From assembly GCF_000307265.1 (NCBI RefSeq), contig NZ_DF158898.1, forward strand, positions 1-64,000: DNA of 64,000 bases. Reading direction: 5' to 3'. Of the stretch, positions 8,872 through 17,937 are shown piece after piece. A program made the position numbers and the translations under genes. The notes beneath the pieces are model-generated. The model was not told the origin of the DNA. It saw only the letters and a list, made by a program, of their open reading frames with translations, and did not search any database. This DNA comes from Oscillibacter ruminantium GH1. GTDB taxonomy: Bacteria; Bacillota; Clostridia; Oscillospirales; Oscillospiraceae. Each line of letters starts with the position of its first letter. The stretch's first letter is position 1.

Positions 8872-10356
8872 ATGTACTGGCTTCAGGCACTTCCCATCTT
8901 GATTCCTGTGGTGCTGGGCTTGGGACTGCTGATTTTGCAGCCCCAGAGCCGAAAGGTGCGCAACTGCTATATTATGGCGTCGGTACTGTTGACGGCGGCC
9001 CTCTCCTTCGCATCCATTGCGGTGGCGGCTGCGGCCGACGTGGCCCCGGCCTGCACACTGGTGCGGTTTTCCAGCGAGTTTTCCATCTCGCTGCGCATTG
9101 ACGGTGCGTCGATGGTATATGGGTCCATTGTGTCGGCCCTGTGGCCGCTTATCACGCTGTATAGCTTGGATTATATGACTCACGAAGGGCAGGAGAACCG
9201 GTTCTTCGGCTTTTGGATCGCCAGCTTCGGCGTGGTGCTGGGAGTGGCGTTTGCAGAAGACTTTTTGACGCTGTATCTCTTCTACGAGTTGCTGACGCTG
9301 GCGACACTGCCGCTGGTGATGCACTTTATGGACGAGAAGGCTCGGTACGCCGGACGGAAATATCTTGTGTATTCCCTTTCGGGAGCGGCGTTTGCTTTTA
9401 TCGGCATTGTGTTTTTGCTCAATTATGGAACAACTCTGGACTTCACCTATGGCGGTGTGCTGGACATGGTGAAGGCGGCGGGGAACGAACCCACGCTGCG
9501 GGCTGTGTTTGTACTGGCGTTTTTTGGCTTTGGCGTGAAGGCGGCCATTTTCCCGTTTTACGGATGGCTGCCGGACGCGTCCGTGGCTCCCACGCCGGTC
9601 AGCGCCCTGCTCCACGCGGTGGCGGTGGTGAAGGCGGGAGCGTTTGCGGTGCTGCGGCTGATCTACTTCGGCTTTGGTGCGGATTTTCTGCGGGGAACCA
9701 CGGCTCAGACCGTGGTTATGACGGCGGCGATTGTTACCATCGTATACGGGGCCGCTCGGGCGCTGCGCACGCCCCACCTCAAGCGGCGGCTGGCCTTTTC
9801 CACGGTGAGCAACCTCAGCTATATCCTCTTTTCGCTGACACTGATGCTGCCGGCAGGACTCACCGGCGCACTGACCCACATGGTCTATCATGCGGTGGTG
9901 AAGATCACCATGTTCTGCTGCGCAGGCGCGATTATCCAGAAGTGCGGGCGGGAGTATATTTACGAGTTTGAAGGGATCGGGCGGCGGATGCCGGTGGTAT
10001 TCGGGACGTTTACCGTGTCGGCGTTCGCGCTGATCGGACTGCCGCCGTTGGGCGGCTTTGCGGGGAAGTGGATGATCTGCTCCGCCGCAGTGTTGTCGGC
10101 GGACCCACTGGCCTATGTGGGTATCGGCGCGCTGATTTTGTCCACCCTGCTGACGACCTTGTATATGATGACGATTTTTGTCCGGGCATGGTTCCCGGTG
10201 GGCGCGGTGGACGCGGAGGCACTGGCCGACATTCATGATCCGGGGAAGGCCATGACGATTCCGCTGGTGGTTTTGGCGGCGGCGGGCATTGTACTGGCGC
10301 TGGTATCCAATCCGTTGATCGCATTTTTGCAGGCGGTGGGCTTCAATACGCTTTGA
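8872..10356 (+). CDS. Antiporter-like NuoL/M/N subunit 3
   Basis: A 494-residue polytopic protein of the same superfamily, with F-Y-E-L-L-T-L (helix 5 Glu) and G-F-G-V-K-A-A-I-F-P-F-Y-G-W-L-P-D-A (helix 7 Lys). It differs from subunits 1 and 2 in the P-T-P-V-S-A-L-L-H segment, which resembles NuoL/MrpA. It may therefore be the counterpart of the antiporter half of MrpA. ATG at 8872 with GAAAGGAGG upstream. Confidence 0.86.
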   Translation: MYWLQALPILIPVVLGLGLLILQPQSRKVRNCYIMASVLLTAALSFASIAVAAAADVAPACTLVRFSSEFSISLRIDGASMVYGSIVSALWPLITLYSLDYMTHEGQENRFFGFWIASFGVVLGVAFAEDFLTLYLFYELLTLATLPLVMHFMDEKARYAGRKYLVYSLSGAAFAFIGIVFLLNYGTTLDFTYGGVLDMVKAAGNEPTLRAVFVLAFFGFGVKAAIFPFYGWLPDASVAPTPVSALLHAVAVVKAGAFAVLRLIYFGFGADFLRGTTAQTVVMTAAIVTIVYGAARALRTPHLKRRLAFSTVSNLSYILFSLTLMLPAGLTGALTHMVYHAVVKITMFCCAGAIIQKCGREYIYEFEGIGRRMPVVFGTFTVSAFALIGLPPLGGFAGKWMICSAAVLSADPLAYVGIGALILSTLLTTLYMMTIFVRAWFPVGAVDAEALADIHDPGKAMTIPLVVLAAAGIVLALVSNPLIAFLQAVGFNTL

Positions 10357-10373
10357 GAGGGGGAAAACGCTGA

Positions 10374-12320
10374 GTGGGTACATTTTTGTTGTTGTTTTTA
10401 GTGTTTTTTCCTTTTTTGTCGGCGTATTTTGTTTATCCGCTGCGCAGAAGAGGTCGAGAATACCGTAATCTGTACATTCGCGTCATTCCCGGCGTGGAGT
10501 TGATGGCGGCGGTGCTGCTGCTGGCCTTTCCGGGAACAGCGGTATTGTCGCAGGTATGCGGCATGGGACTGCGGTTTGAGGCCGGGAGTCTGCACACGAT
10601 GCTGGCGGTGCTGTCCGCATTTTTGTGGCTGATGACGGCGCTGCCCTGCAAGGAATATTTTGCGGACCGCGAAGGAGTGAACCGCTATTACTGCTCGTGG
10701 CTGATGACGCTGGGAGCGCTGATGGGTGTGTTTCTGGCGGCAGACCTGTTTACCCTGTTTGTATTTTTTGAGATCATGTCCTTTGCCTCCTATGTGTGGG
10801 TGGCGCAAAATGAGAATCCCGGGGCACTGCGGGCCGGACAGACCTATCTGGCGGTGGCGGTGTTCGGGGGAATGATGCTACTGGTGGGGCTGCTGATGCT
10901 GCATCATCTGCTGGGGTCGTTAATTTTTGAACGGATGCCGGGACTGGTGGCGGCACTGCGGAAAGACCAGTACGGCGAGCTGTTTGCGGCGGGATTGTTC
11001 TGTCTGGTGGGCTTTGGGGCTAAGGCGGGCATGTACCCGCTGCACATTTGGCTGCCAAAGGCCCATCCGGTGGCGCCTGCGCCGGCATCGGCACTGCTCA
11101 GCGGAATTTTGACCAAGAGTGGTATTTTCGGCATTCTGGTGACATCCCGGTACTTGTTCTTTTCCTCCGCCGATTGGAATATGGTGATTTTGGTTTCAGG
11201 AACGATCACGATGGTGCTGGGTGCGGTGCTGGCGCTGTTCTCCATCAACTTGAAACGGACGCTGGCCTGTTCCTCCATGTCTCAGATTGGATTTGTTCTG
11301 GTGGGCGTGGCAATGCAGGGCTACCTAGGAGCGGAAAACGCGCTGGCGGCATGGGGGACTGTGCTCCACATGCTGAATCACGGGCTGATTAAGCTGGTGC
11401 TGTTTGTATCGGCGGGCGTGGTTTATCTGGGAACCCATTCGCTGAACCTGAACGATATTCGAGGCTGGGGACGAAACAAGCCCATGCTGAAAACCGTGTT
11501 CTTCATTGGTGCGGCGGCCATTGCCGGTGTGCCGGGAACCAGCGGGTACATCAGTAAAACGCTGCTTCATGAGAGCATTGTGGAATATATCCACGAGCTG
11601 GAACATCTGGGGATTTCCGCAGCGGGATTTCAAACGGTGGAATGGCTCTTTTTGATTTCCGGCGGACTGACGGCGGCGTATATGACAAAGCTGTTTGCGG
11701 CGATCTTTTTGGAACGCCGGGCAGAAAAACAGAAGTTCAACGCCCGGGAGTACATGGCTCCGGCGACGCAGGTTACGGTGGGGCTGACAGCGTTTTTGCT
11801 GCTGGCCCTCGGGTTGACGCCTTGGGCCAGTATGCAGACAATTGCGGAGAGTTCCTCTATATTCCTGCGGGCAGGCGAGCATCACGGGCGTATCCAGTAT
11901 TTCTCCTGGATAAATTTGCAGGGAGCACTGATTTCGCTGGCCATCGGCGCGGCGATATACGTGCTGCTGGTTCGGACGGTGTTCCGAAAGAAGACGGCCG
12001 ATGGAGCGGCGTACCCGGATCTTTGGCCGGAGAAGCTGGATCTGGAAGATCTGGTGTATCGGCCTGTCGTGAAGGGACTTGCGTTCGTTGGGGCGCTGTG
12101 CGCCCGGGTGAGCGCGGGCATTGGAGATTTTTTGGTGCTGGCGGGAGAAAAGCTGCTGTACCTGAAAGCACCCGGCGTATTCGTACCGAAGAAGAACGAG
12201 AATTTCGGTGTGTATGCCCGGAAACCCAAGCGGTTTTTGATTGGCGAGACATTTGCCTTCGATTTGACGCTGGCGGGAGTTGGGTTGATAGGGGCACTGA
12301 CCTACATCATCTTCCAATAG
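10374..12320 (+). CDS. Antiporter-like NuoL/M/N subunit 4 with C-terminal extension
   Basis: A 648-residue protein, the longest of the four paralogues. The antiporter core (about residues 1-500) keeps F-F-E-I-M-S-F and G-F-G-A-K-A-G-M-Y-P-L-H-I-W-L-P-K-A-H. A roughly 150-residue extension follows, with a further membrane helix, a soluble stretch and a final helix. Start GTG at 10374 after GAGAGGGGG. Last gene of the operon; a terminator follows at 12356. Confidence 0.86.
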   Translation: MGTFLLLFLVFFPFLSAYFVYPLRRRGREYRNLYIRVIPGVELMAAVLLLAFPGTAVLSQVCGMGLRFEAGSLHTMLAVLSAFLWLMTALPCKEYFADREGVNRYYCSWLMTLGALMGVFLAADLFTLFVFFEIMSFASYVWVAQNENPGALRAGQTYLAVAVFGGMMLLVGLLMLHHLLGSLIFERMPGLVAALRKDQYGELFAAGLFCLVGFGAKAGMYPLHIWLPKAHPVAPAPASALLSGILTKSGIFGILVTSRYLFFSSADWNMVILVSGTITMVLGAVLALFSINLKRTLACSSMSQIGFVLVGVAMQGYLGAENALAAWGTVLHMLNHGLIKLVLFVSAGVVYLGTHSLNLNDIRGWGRNKPMLKTVFFIGAAAIAGVPGTSGYISKTLLHESIVEYIHELEHLGISAAGFQTVEWLFLISGGLTAAYMTKLFAAIFLERRAEKQKFNAREYMAPATQVTVGLTAFLLLALGLTPWASMQTIAESSSIFLRAGEHHGRIQYFSWINLQGALISLAIGAAIYVLLVRTVFRKKTADGAAYPDLWPEKLDLEDLVYRPVVKGLAFVGALCARVSAGIGDFLVLAGEKLLYLKAPGVFVPKKNENFGVYARKPKRFLIGETFAFDLTLAGVGLIGALTYIIFQ

Positions 12321-12355
12321 CCGAAGAGGATACGGCGAGAGCGAATAGACGAAAG

Positions 12356-12395
12356 AAAAGGGCAGGAAGTTGCTGTGCGGCTTCCTGTCCTTTTT
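12356..12395 (+). terminator. Terminator of the mrp operon
   Basis: AAAGGGCAGGAAG pairs with CTTCCTGTCCTTT (one G-U pair) around an 11-base loop and runs into TTTTT. Confidence 0.7.
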
Positions 12396-12475
12396 ATTGT
12401 GTGCCGATGGAGGCGGTTTCGGCAGGGACGACACCGAGGCGGTGAAGGCGATGGATTGAAAGGGGAAATAGGAAG

Positions 12476-13246
12476 GTGGAAGTGCTGCGGATGCTGGGAA
12501 TTACCGCGCTGGCAGGGATGGGGGGCACAGGACTGGGCGGAGCAGTGAGCTGTTTGTTCCGACGGGACTCCAGCCGGACGATCAGCTTGCTGCTGAGTTT
12601 TGCAGCGGGGGTTATGGTGGCGGTAGTGTGTTTTGATTTGCTGACAGACGCGCTGGCACCGGTGAGCGCCGAGGGGCAGACACCGCTGGGGCTGATTGTC
12701 GGAGGTGTGCTGGCAGGATACGGGATCATCTGCGGGCTGAATGCAAAAATTGAGAGCAGGCGCGAAAAGACGGAGAAGCAAAACCGGGGCGGAATGTTTA
12801 TGGCGGGCGTGGTTATGGCTGCGGCCATTGCGCTGCACAACGTGCCGGAGGGGATGGTCATTGGCGCGTCATTTGCCAAGGAGGCAGCGGTGGGAGCGGT
12901 GAGCCGGGGTGGATTAATGATGGCGGCGGTGATCGGACTGCACAATATTCCAGAGGGGATGGCAGTGGCGGTGCCGCTGATATCGGGAGGAATTTCAAAG
13001 CCGAAAGCGGTGATTACCACTGCCGTTACAGGGGCGCCTACCATTTTGGGGGCGGTTGCGGGGTACTTTTTGGGAACGCTGGGGCCGAGAACGCTGGCGG
13101 TGGCGCTGAGTCTTGCGTCGGGAGCGATGCTGTACGTGGTGTTTGGAGAGCTGCTGCCGGAGGCAAGCGGCCTGTGGCAATCCAAAGCCCCGGCGCTGGC
13201 GGCGGTGATTGGAATGATGGTGGGAATGATCATCATTTATATGTAG
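12476..13246 (+). CDS. ZIP-family divalent metal transporter (ZupT-like)
   Basis: A 256-residue protein with about eight membrane helices. The two metal-site motifs of ZIP transporters are present: H-N-V-P-E-G in helix 4 (about residue 122) and H-N-I-P-E-G in helix 5 (about residue 157). These bind Zn2+ or related ions for uptake into the cytoplasm. The start is GTG at 12476 with AGGGGAAATAGGAAG upstream. It stands alone between two terminators; the metal specificity is not visible. Confidence 0.9.
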   Translation: MEVLRMLGITALAGMGGTGLGGAVSCLFRRDSSRTISLLLSFAAGVMVAVVCFDLLTDALAPVSAEGQTPLGLIVGGVLAGYGIICGLNAKIESRREKTEKQNRGGMFMAGVVMAAAIALHNVPEGMVIGASFAKEAAVGAVSRGGLMMAAVIGLHNIPEGMAVAVPLISGGISKPKAVITTAVTGAPTILGAVAGYFLGTLGPRTLAVALSLASGAMLYVVFGELLPEASGLWQSKAPALAAVIGMMVGMIIIYM

Positions 13247-13324
13247 CACGCACAAGAATCTCGTCTGCGGGCGGAGCGTTTTTTAGGCTGAGAAAATATT
13301 GAGTCCATCTAAGGGAAGTTGTGG

Positions 13325-13350
13325 TTCCGCCGAAAGGCGGAATTTTTTTG
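13325..13350 (+). terminator. Terminator downstream of the ZIP gene
   Basis: TTCCGCC-GAAA-GGCGGAA followed by seven Ts. It separates the ZIP transporter from the phage-like element. The 75 bases up to the small terminase gene hold no recognisable attachment site. Confidence 0.8.
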
Positions 13351-13426
13351 TTTTTTGGGGACATGTACGCTAACGTGCAAGTTGTGAGGGAGGGGGCCTA
13401 CTTCATGTAAGAGCGAGGTGAGAACG

Positions 13427-13897
13427 ATGCAAAAGAAACTGACCGGCGGGGAACTTGACCGGTTTTGCCGGGAATTTCTGCTATCCATGGACCCAAACCG
13501 AGCGGCGAAAAGCGTGGGACGCGAGGACGGCTATGCCCTTCTGCGGCTGACGGCGGTGGAGGAGCGGCTAAAATGGATGCGGCGGATGGAGCTGCCCACC
13601 CGGCAGGATGTGCTGCGGCGGCTGGGACAGATGGCGTTTGGACGGGTATCGGACGCGGCAAAGCTGGCAAACCGGGAGATGCTGGAGTCGGGAGAACTGG
13701 ATTTGTCCGATGTGGCAGAGTTGAAAATTACGGACAAGGGAACGGAGATGAAACTGATCGACCGGGTGCAGGCGCTGGAAACCCTGTGGGGTTTGCTGGA
13801 TGAGGGCGGCGAGGACGGCATGGAGCGGTTTTTGCAGGCGCTGAAGGCGGAGGATGAAAAGGAGGGGCCGGAGCGTGGAGGCGGTACGGTTCTCTGA
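13427..13897 (+). CDS. Phage terminase small subunit
   Basis: A 156-residue protein at the head of the structural cassette. The N-terminal region resembles the DNA-binding helices of terminase small subunits (D-P-N-R-A-A-K-S-V-G followed by A-L-L-R-L), and the C-terminal half is acidic. It would recognise phage DNA for packaging. ATG at 13427 is preferred over an in-frame GTG nine bases earlier because GAGGTGAG then serves as ribosome site. It overlaps the large subunit by 23 bases. Confidence 0.75.
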   Translation: MQKKLTGGELDRFCREFLLSMDPNRAAKSVGREDGYALLRLTAVEERLKWMRRMELPTRQDVLRRLGQMAFGRVSDAAKLANREMLESGELDLSDVAELKITDKGTEMKLIDRVQALETLWGLLDEGGEDGMERFLQALKAEDEKEGPERGGGTVL

Positions 13898-15119
13898 TAA
13901 GCAGCGGAGGGCGCTGCGCTGGTGGCAGACGGATGGGAGACGGTACGACGCGGTGATCTGCGACGGGGCTGTGCGAAGCGGAAAGACCTTTTCCATGGGA
14001 CTGTCCTTCTTTTTGTGGGCAATGAGCAGCTTTGACGGTCAGCAGTTCGGCGTGTGCGGAAAGACAATTCTCTCTCTGCGGCGAAATGTCTTGCAGGAAA
14101 TCGTACCCGTGCTGCGGAAGCTGGGGATGACCTGCACGGAGAAGCGGTCGGAAAATCTGGTGGTGGTTTGCAGCGGAAAAAGGAGAAATCGGTTCTGTCT
14201 GTTCGGCGGAAAAGACGAGTCCAGTGCGGCTTTGATTCAGGGGAGCACCTTTGCGGGGGTATTGTTAGACGAGGCGGCGCTGATGCCCCAATCGTTTGTG
14301 GAGCAGGCATGTGCGAGGTGCTCTGTGGCGGGGAGCAAGCTGTGGCTGGACTGCAATCCAGAGGGGCCGAACCATTGGTTTTACCGGGAGTGGATTTGCA
14401 AGGCAAGAGAGAAGCGGGCGTTGTATCTCCACTTCACCATGGCGGACAATCCGGTGTTGACGGAGGAGATCCGGGCGCGGTACGAAACTTGTTACAGCGG
14501 CATTTTTTACCGGCGTTTTGTGCTGGGAGAATGGGTGGCGGCGCAGGGACTGATCTACGACTTTTTTGAGCGGGAGACATTTTGCGCCGCCGCGCCAAAG
14601 GGTGAGATGGAACGGTGGCGGGTGTCCGTGGACTACGGAACGGCAAATCCGGCCTCCTTTGGGCTATGGGGCCTTCGGGGCGGCGTGTGGTACCGGGTGG
14701 AGGAGTATTATTACAATTCCAGAATGGAGGGGCGGCAGAAGACCGACGAGGAATACGTGGAGGATATGAGGAAGCTGATCGGGGAGCGGAAGGTGGAAAC
14801 GGTGGTGGCGGACCCGTCGGCGGCCAGCTTTATCACGGCGCTGCGGCAGGCGGGGTTTTCAGTGGAAAAGGCGGACAACAATGTGCTGGACGGAATTCGG
14901 ACCACGGCGGACGCTCTGAAAAGCGGAAAAATTGTTATTTGCGAAGGCTGCGAAGACTGCCTGCGGGAGATGGAAGGGTACTGCTGGGAGTCCGGTAACC
15001 GGGATGCGCCGAAAAAAGAAAATGACCACGCCATGGACGACCTGCGCTACTTTGCCATGAGCATCGCAAAGCCACAGGGAGCCGGATTTGCCGCCACATG
15101 GGTAGAGCGGGAAATGTGA
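13875..15119 (+). CDS. Phage terminase large subunit
   Basis: A 414-residue ATPase-nuclease that drives DNA packaging. Walker A is G-A-V-R-S-G-K-T near residue 35; a Walker B region (V-L-L-D-E-A-A-L) follows at about 130; the nuclease half carries D-Y-G-T-A-N-P near 247 and a D-P-S-A-A-S motif near 312. GTG at 13875 is chosen because AAGGAGGGG lies just before it; an upstream ATG at 13854 would lie on the ribosome site. Confidence 0.92.
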   Translation: MEAVRFSDKQRRALRWWQTDGRRYDAVICDGAVRSGKTFSMGLSFFLWAMSSFDGQQFGVCGKTILSLRRNVLQEIVPVLRKLGMTCTEKRSENLVVVCSGKRRNRFCLFGGKDESSAALIQGSTFAGVLLDEAALMPQSFVEQACARCSVAGSKLWLDCNPEGPNHWFYREWICKAREKRALYLHFTMADNPVLTEEIRARYETCYSGIFYRRFVLGEWVAAQGLIYDFFERETFCAAAPKGEMERWRVSVDYGTANPASFGLWGLRGGVWYRVEEYYYNSRMEGRQKTDEEYVEDMRKLIGERKVETVVADPSAASFITALRQAGFSVEKADNNVLDGIRTTADALKSGKIVICEGCEDCLREMEGYCWESGNRDAPKKENDHAMDDLRYFAMSIAKPQGAGFAATWVEREM

Positions 15120-15210
15120 GGCGGCACTGTGAATTTTCGGCGCAGAGGCGCATCGAAGACGCGGGCGGCGAATCGGGGGATGCCGTCCGGAGCATGCGGG
15201 AGGAGCAATC

Positions 15211-16380
15211 ATGAAATTCGGGAAGAAAAGACAGGAGCCGGAAACGGCGGCAGCGGTACAACTGCGGAACGCGGAACGTCATCCCTTCGGTATTTTGGAT
15301 GGATACGTACCGCTGCGTGAAGGAGAAATCCGGCTGTACCGGGCCATTCGGGAGGGCGTTCCGCTGGTGGACGCGGCAATCTACAAGCTGGTGAGGATGA
15401 CCGGAGGCGTATCCGTCAAGTGCGCAGAGGTGCGGGCGGAACGGGAGCTGCAAGAGTTTTTGCGCACCGTTCCGGCGGGGCGGGGACAACGGGGAATCAA
15501 TGCGTTTTTGGAGTGTTATCTGGATTCACTGCTGACCTGCGGCCGAGCTGTGGGCGAGATTGTGCCCACGGGAAACGGGCGGGAGATCGCGGCGCTGCTG
15601 TGCGGCCGGGCAGAGGACGTGGAGATTCAGGAGGGGGATAATCCGCTGGATTTTTGCCTCTGCGGCCGGGACGAGTCGGGACGGATGGGGCCGCTGCCCC
15701 GGCAGGAGCTGCTGCTGTTCACGCCGTTTAACCCGGAGACGGGAAATCCCTACGGCGTGTCGCTGCTGCGATCCATGCCGTTTTTGGCGGACATCCTAAT
15801 GAAAATTTATCACACTGTGGGAGTCAACTGGGAGCGGTGCGGCAATGTGCGGTTTGCGGTGACCTGCAAACCCGGTGAGGATGGCCGGGGACAGGCGGCG
15901 GAGCGGAGCCGACAACTGGCGGAAGAGTGGTCCGCCGCCATGCAGGACGCGAAAAACGGACGGGTGCGGGATTTTGTTGCCGTGGGCGATGTGGAGATCA
16001 AAGCCATCGGCGCGGATGAACAGATCTTGGACAGTGAGATTCCGGTGCGGCAGATTTTGGAACAAATCGTCGCGAAAACCGGAATTCCGCCCTTCATGCT
16101 GGGGCTGTGCTGGAATTCCACGGAGCGGATGAGCTCTCAGCAGGCGGACATGCTGACCACCGAGATCACAGCCATCCGGCGGTCGCTGGCGCCTGCGGTG
16201 GAACAGGTTTGCAGACTGTGGCTCCGTATGCATGGGTATGGGTGCAGCTTTGAGCTGGTTTGGGAGGACATCAATTTGCAGGACGAGGTGGAAGACGCGA
16301 GGGCGGCGTTGTATCTGGAGCAGGCGCGAAAGCTGAGACTTGAAAACGACCGGCAGGAGACGGGAAAAATGCGGTCGTAA
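15211..16380 (+). CDS. Phage portal protein
   Basis: 389 residues, the expected place and size for the portal that forms the dodecameric DNA gateway of the capsid. It contains A-I-R-E-G-V-P-L-V-D-A-A-I near the N-terminus and a C-terminal region L-G-L-C-W-N-S-T-E-R-M-S-S-Q-Q-A-D followed by V-E-Q-V-C-R-L-W-L, as in HK97-type portals. Start ATG at 15211 with GGGAGGAGC. Confidence 0.85.
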   Translation: MKFGKKRQEPETAAAVQLRNAERHPFGILDGYVPLREGEIRLYRAIREGVPLVDAAIYKLVRMTGGVSVKCAEVRAERELQEFLRTVPAGRGQRGINAFLECYLDSLLTCGRAVGEIVPTGNGREIAALLCGRAEDVEIQEGDNPLDFCLCGRDESGRMGPLPRQELLLFTPFNPETGNPYGVSLLRSMPFLADILMKIYHTVGVNWERCGNVRFAVTCKPGEDGRGQAAERSRQLAEEWSAAMQDAKNGRVRDFVAVGDVEIKAIGADEQILDSEIPVRQILEQIVAKTGIPPFMLGLCWNSTERMSSQQADMLTTEITAIRRSLAPAVEQVCRLWLRMHGYGCSFELVWEDINLQDEVEDARAALYLEQARKLRLENDRQETGKMRS

Positions 16381-16429
16381 TTCAGCGGAGTGATCACTCA
16401 AACAAATTTTTTGAAAGAGGGGCGCAAGA

Positions 16430-17353
16430 ATGGATGTACGAAAGGACACGGGAACTGCGGAGCAATGGGTTGTCGGAGAGGATGACATGAGCTGCATCAA
16501 CCGATTCGCCAAAAAGATTCTGACGGCGGACGAGGTGTACACCTTTGCGGTGCGGCTGTGTGACAACGAGGTGGACCGGGACTTTGAACGGTTCGACGAG
16601 CCAGCGCTCAGCATACTGGGCGATCTGTTCGTGGGGAAGAGCGGCGTGTTTGACCATCAGTGGTCGGCGCTGGGGCAGACGGCGAGAATCTATCGGACGG
16701 AGATGGTACGGGAAGCGGGACGAGTCACGGCGGCGGGCGATGGATACTGTTATTTGAAAGTATGGGCCTATCTGCTGAAAACGGAGAAAAACGCCGACCT
16801 GATCGCAGAAATCGAGGGCGGCATCAAAAAGGAAGTCTCCGTGGGCTGTGCGGTGGGGCGGAGCGTATGCTCCATCTGCGGAGAGGAAAGCGGAACCTGC
16901 CAGCACCAAAAGGGGCAGACCTATGGTTCTCAGCTGTGCTATGCGGAACTGAGGGAGCCGACTGACGCCTATGAATGGTCCTTTGTGGCGGTACCCGCCC
17001 AGAGAGAGGCGGGAGTTCTGAAGCGCTTCGGCCAAAAGACGGATACGGGGCTTGCGCAGTACGTGGGGCAGAAAAAGGAGTTTCGAGAGGCATGGGACAC
17101 CTTGCAGAAGCAGGCGGAGATGGGAAGAAGCTATCTGGCGGGCCTGCGCCGGGAGGTGGTTCGTCTGGCGCTGGTAAGCGATGAGGACTTGGATGGAACC
17201 GTGTTTCAGGGCATTGCGGACAAGCTGGAGGAATCGGAGCTGCTGGAACTGAAAAAAGCCTATGAAGCGCGGACGGAGAAGCGGCTTTCCATCCAGCTGC
17301 GCAGAGCGGGCCGCGAAGTGAAGGACGGAGACGGAGAGGTGTTCCGGGTGTGA
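16430..17353 (+). CDS. Probable capsid maturation (prohead) protease
   Basis: 307 residues between portal and capsid genes, the usual site of the prohead protease. Family-like landmarks are D-H-Q-W near residue 75 (candidate catalytic His), K-E-V-S-V-G-C near 137 (candidate Ser) and W-S-F-V-A-V-P-A-Q near 183. A C-x2-C...C-x-H cluster near 147-160 could bind zinc and is not part of the core fold. The C-terminal 100 residues are helical and charged, suggesting a built-in scaffold segment. Assignment rests on position and weak motif similarity. Confidence 0.65.
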   Translation: MDVRKDTGTAEQWVVGEDDMSCINRFAKKILTADEVYTFAVRLCDNEVDRDFERFDEPALSILGDLFVGKSGVFDHQWSALGQTARIYRTEMVREAGRVTAAGDGYCYLKVWAYLLKTEKNADLIAEIEGGIKKEVSVGCAVGRSVCSICGEESGTCQHQKGQTYGSQLCYAELREPTDAYEWSFVAVPAQREAGVLKRFGQKTDTGLAQYVGQKKEFREAWDTLQKQAEMGRSYLAGLRREVVRLALVSDEDLDGTVFQGIADKLEESELLELKKAYEARTEKRLSIQLRRAGREVKDGDGEVFRV

Positions 17354-17466
17354 CGCGTCACGCCTGCTACATAAAGGAGGGAGCTGGGAGCGGCGGCGCG
17401 CGGAAATGACTTGTGTGGAGCGGCTTGGCGGTGAAATCCAAACAATCAATATTGAGGAGGAGCACG

Positions 17467-17814
17467 ATGAAAATTTCTTTTGAGGGCATTGGACAGTGGG
17501 CGGCCACATTTGCCTGCGCGGGTGTTCAGGAGGGCGATCTGGTGAAGGTGAGCGGAAACGGAAGCGTAGGCTTGTGCAGCGCGGGAGACGCATTCTGTGG
17601 ACAGGCAATCTCTCTGGGCCGGGGTGGAGACGCCTGCGCCGTGCAGTTGGGCGGGTTTATCACCGCCGACTATACCGGTGACACCGCGCCCACTGCGGGC
17701 TGGTGCAAACTGTCCGCAGACGGAAGCGGCGGCGTTAAGGTTGATTCCACGGGGCGGAACTATCTCGTAGTGGATGCGGATACGACAGCGAAAGTCGTTG
17801 TATTTGCGCTGTAA
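17467..17814 (+). CDS. Small capsid-associated (decoration-like) protein
   Basis: A 115-residue, Gly/Ala-rich beta-type protein just before the major capsid gene, resembling DUF2190-type capsid cement proteins (V-K-V-S-G-N-G-S-V-G...; G-G-F-I-T-A-D-Y). ATG at 17467 follows TTGAGGAGGAGC, which rules out the earlier in-frame start at 17413. Confidence 0.6.
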   Translation: MKISFEGIGQWAATFACAGVQEGDLVKVSGNGSVGLCSAGDAFCGQAISLGRGGDACAVQLGGFITADYTGDTAPTAGWCKLSADGSGGVKVDSTGRNYLVVDADTTAKVVVFAL

Positions 17815-17937
17815 AACATTGAATGTTATTTACAGCACACAGCGCGTTGAATTCTGCATGATACGGGCTGACGCGCTTTGTGCGGCAGCTTTGATGAAAG
17901 AATTTCATCGAAAAATAGTATGAGGAGGACAGAGCAT

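Noticed and set aside
8569-10383. 604-codon open frame on the minus strand
   Set aside because: Antisense to two clear antiporter subunits; composition dominated by Arg, Gln and His.
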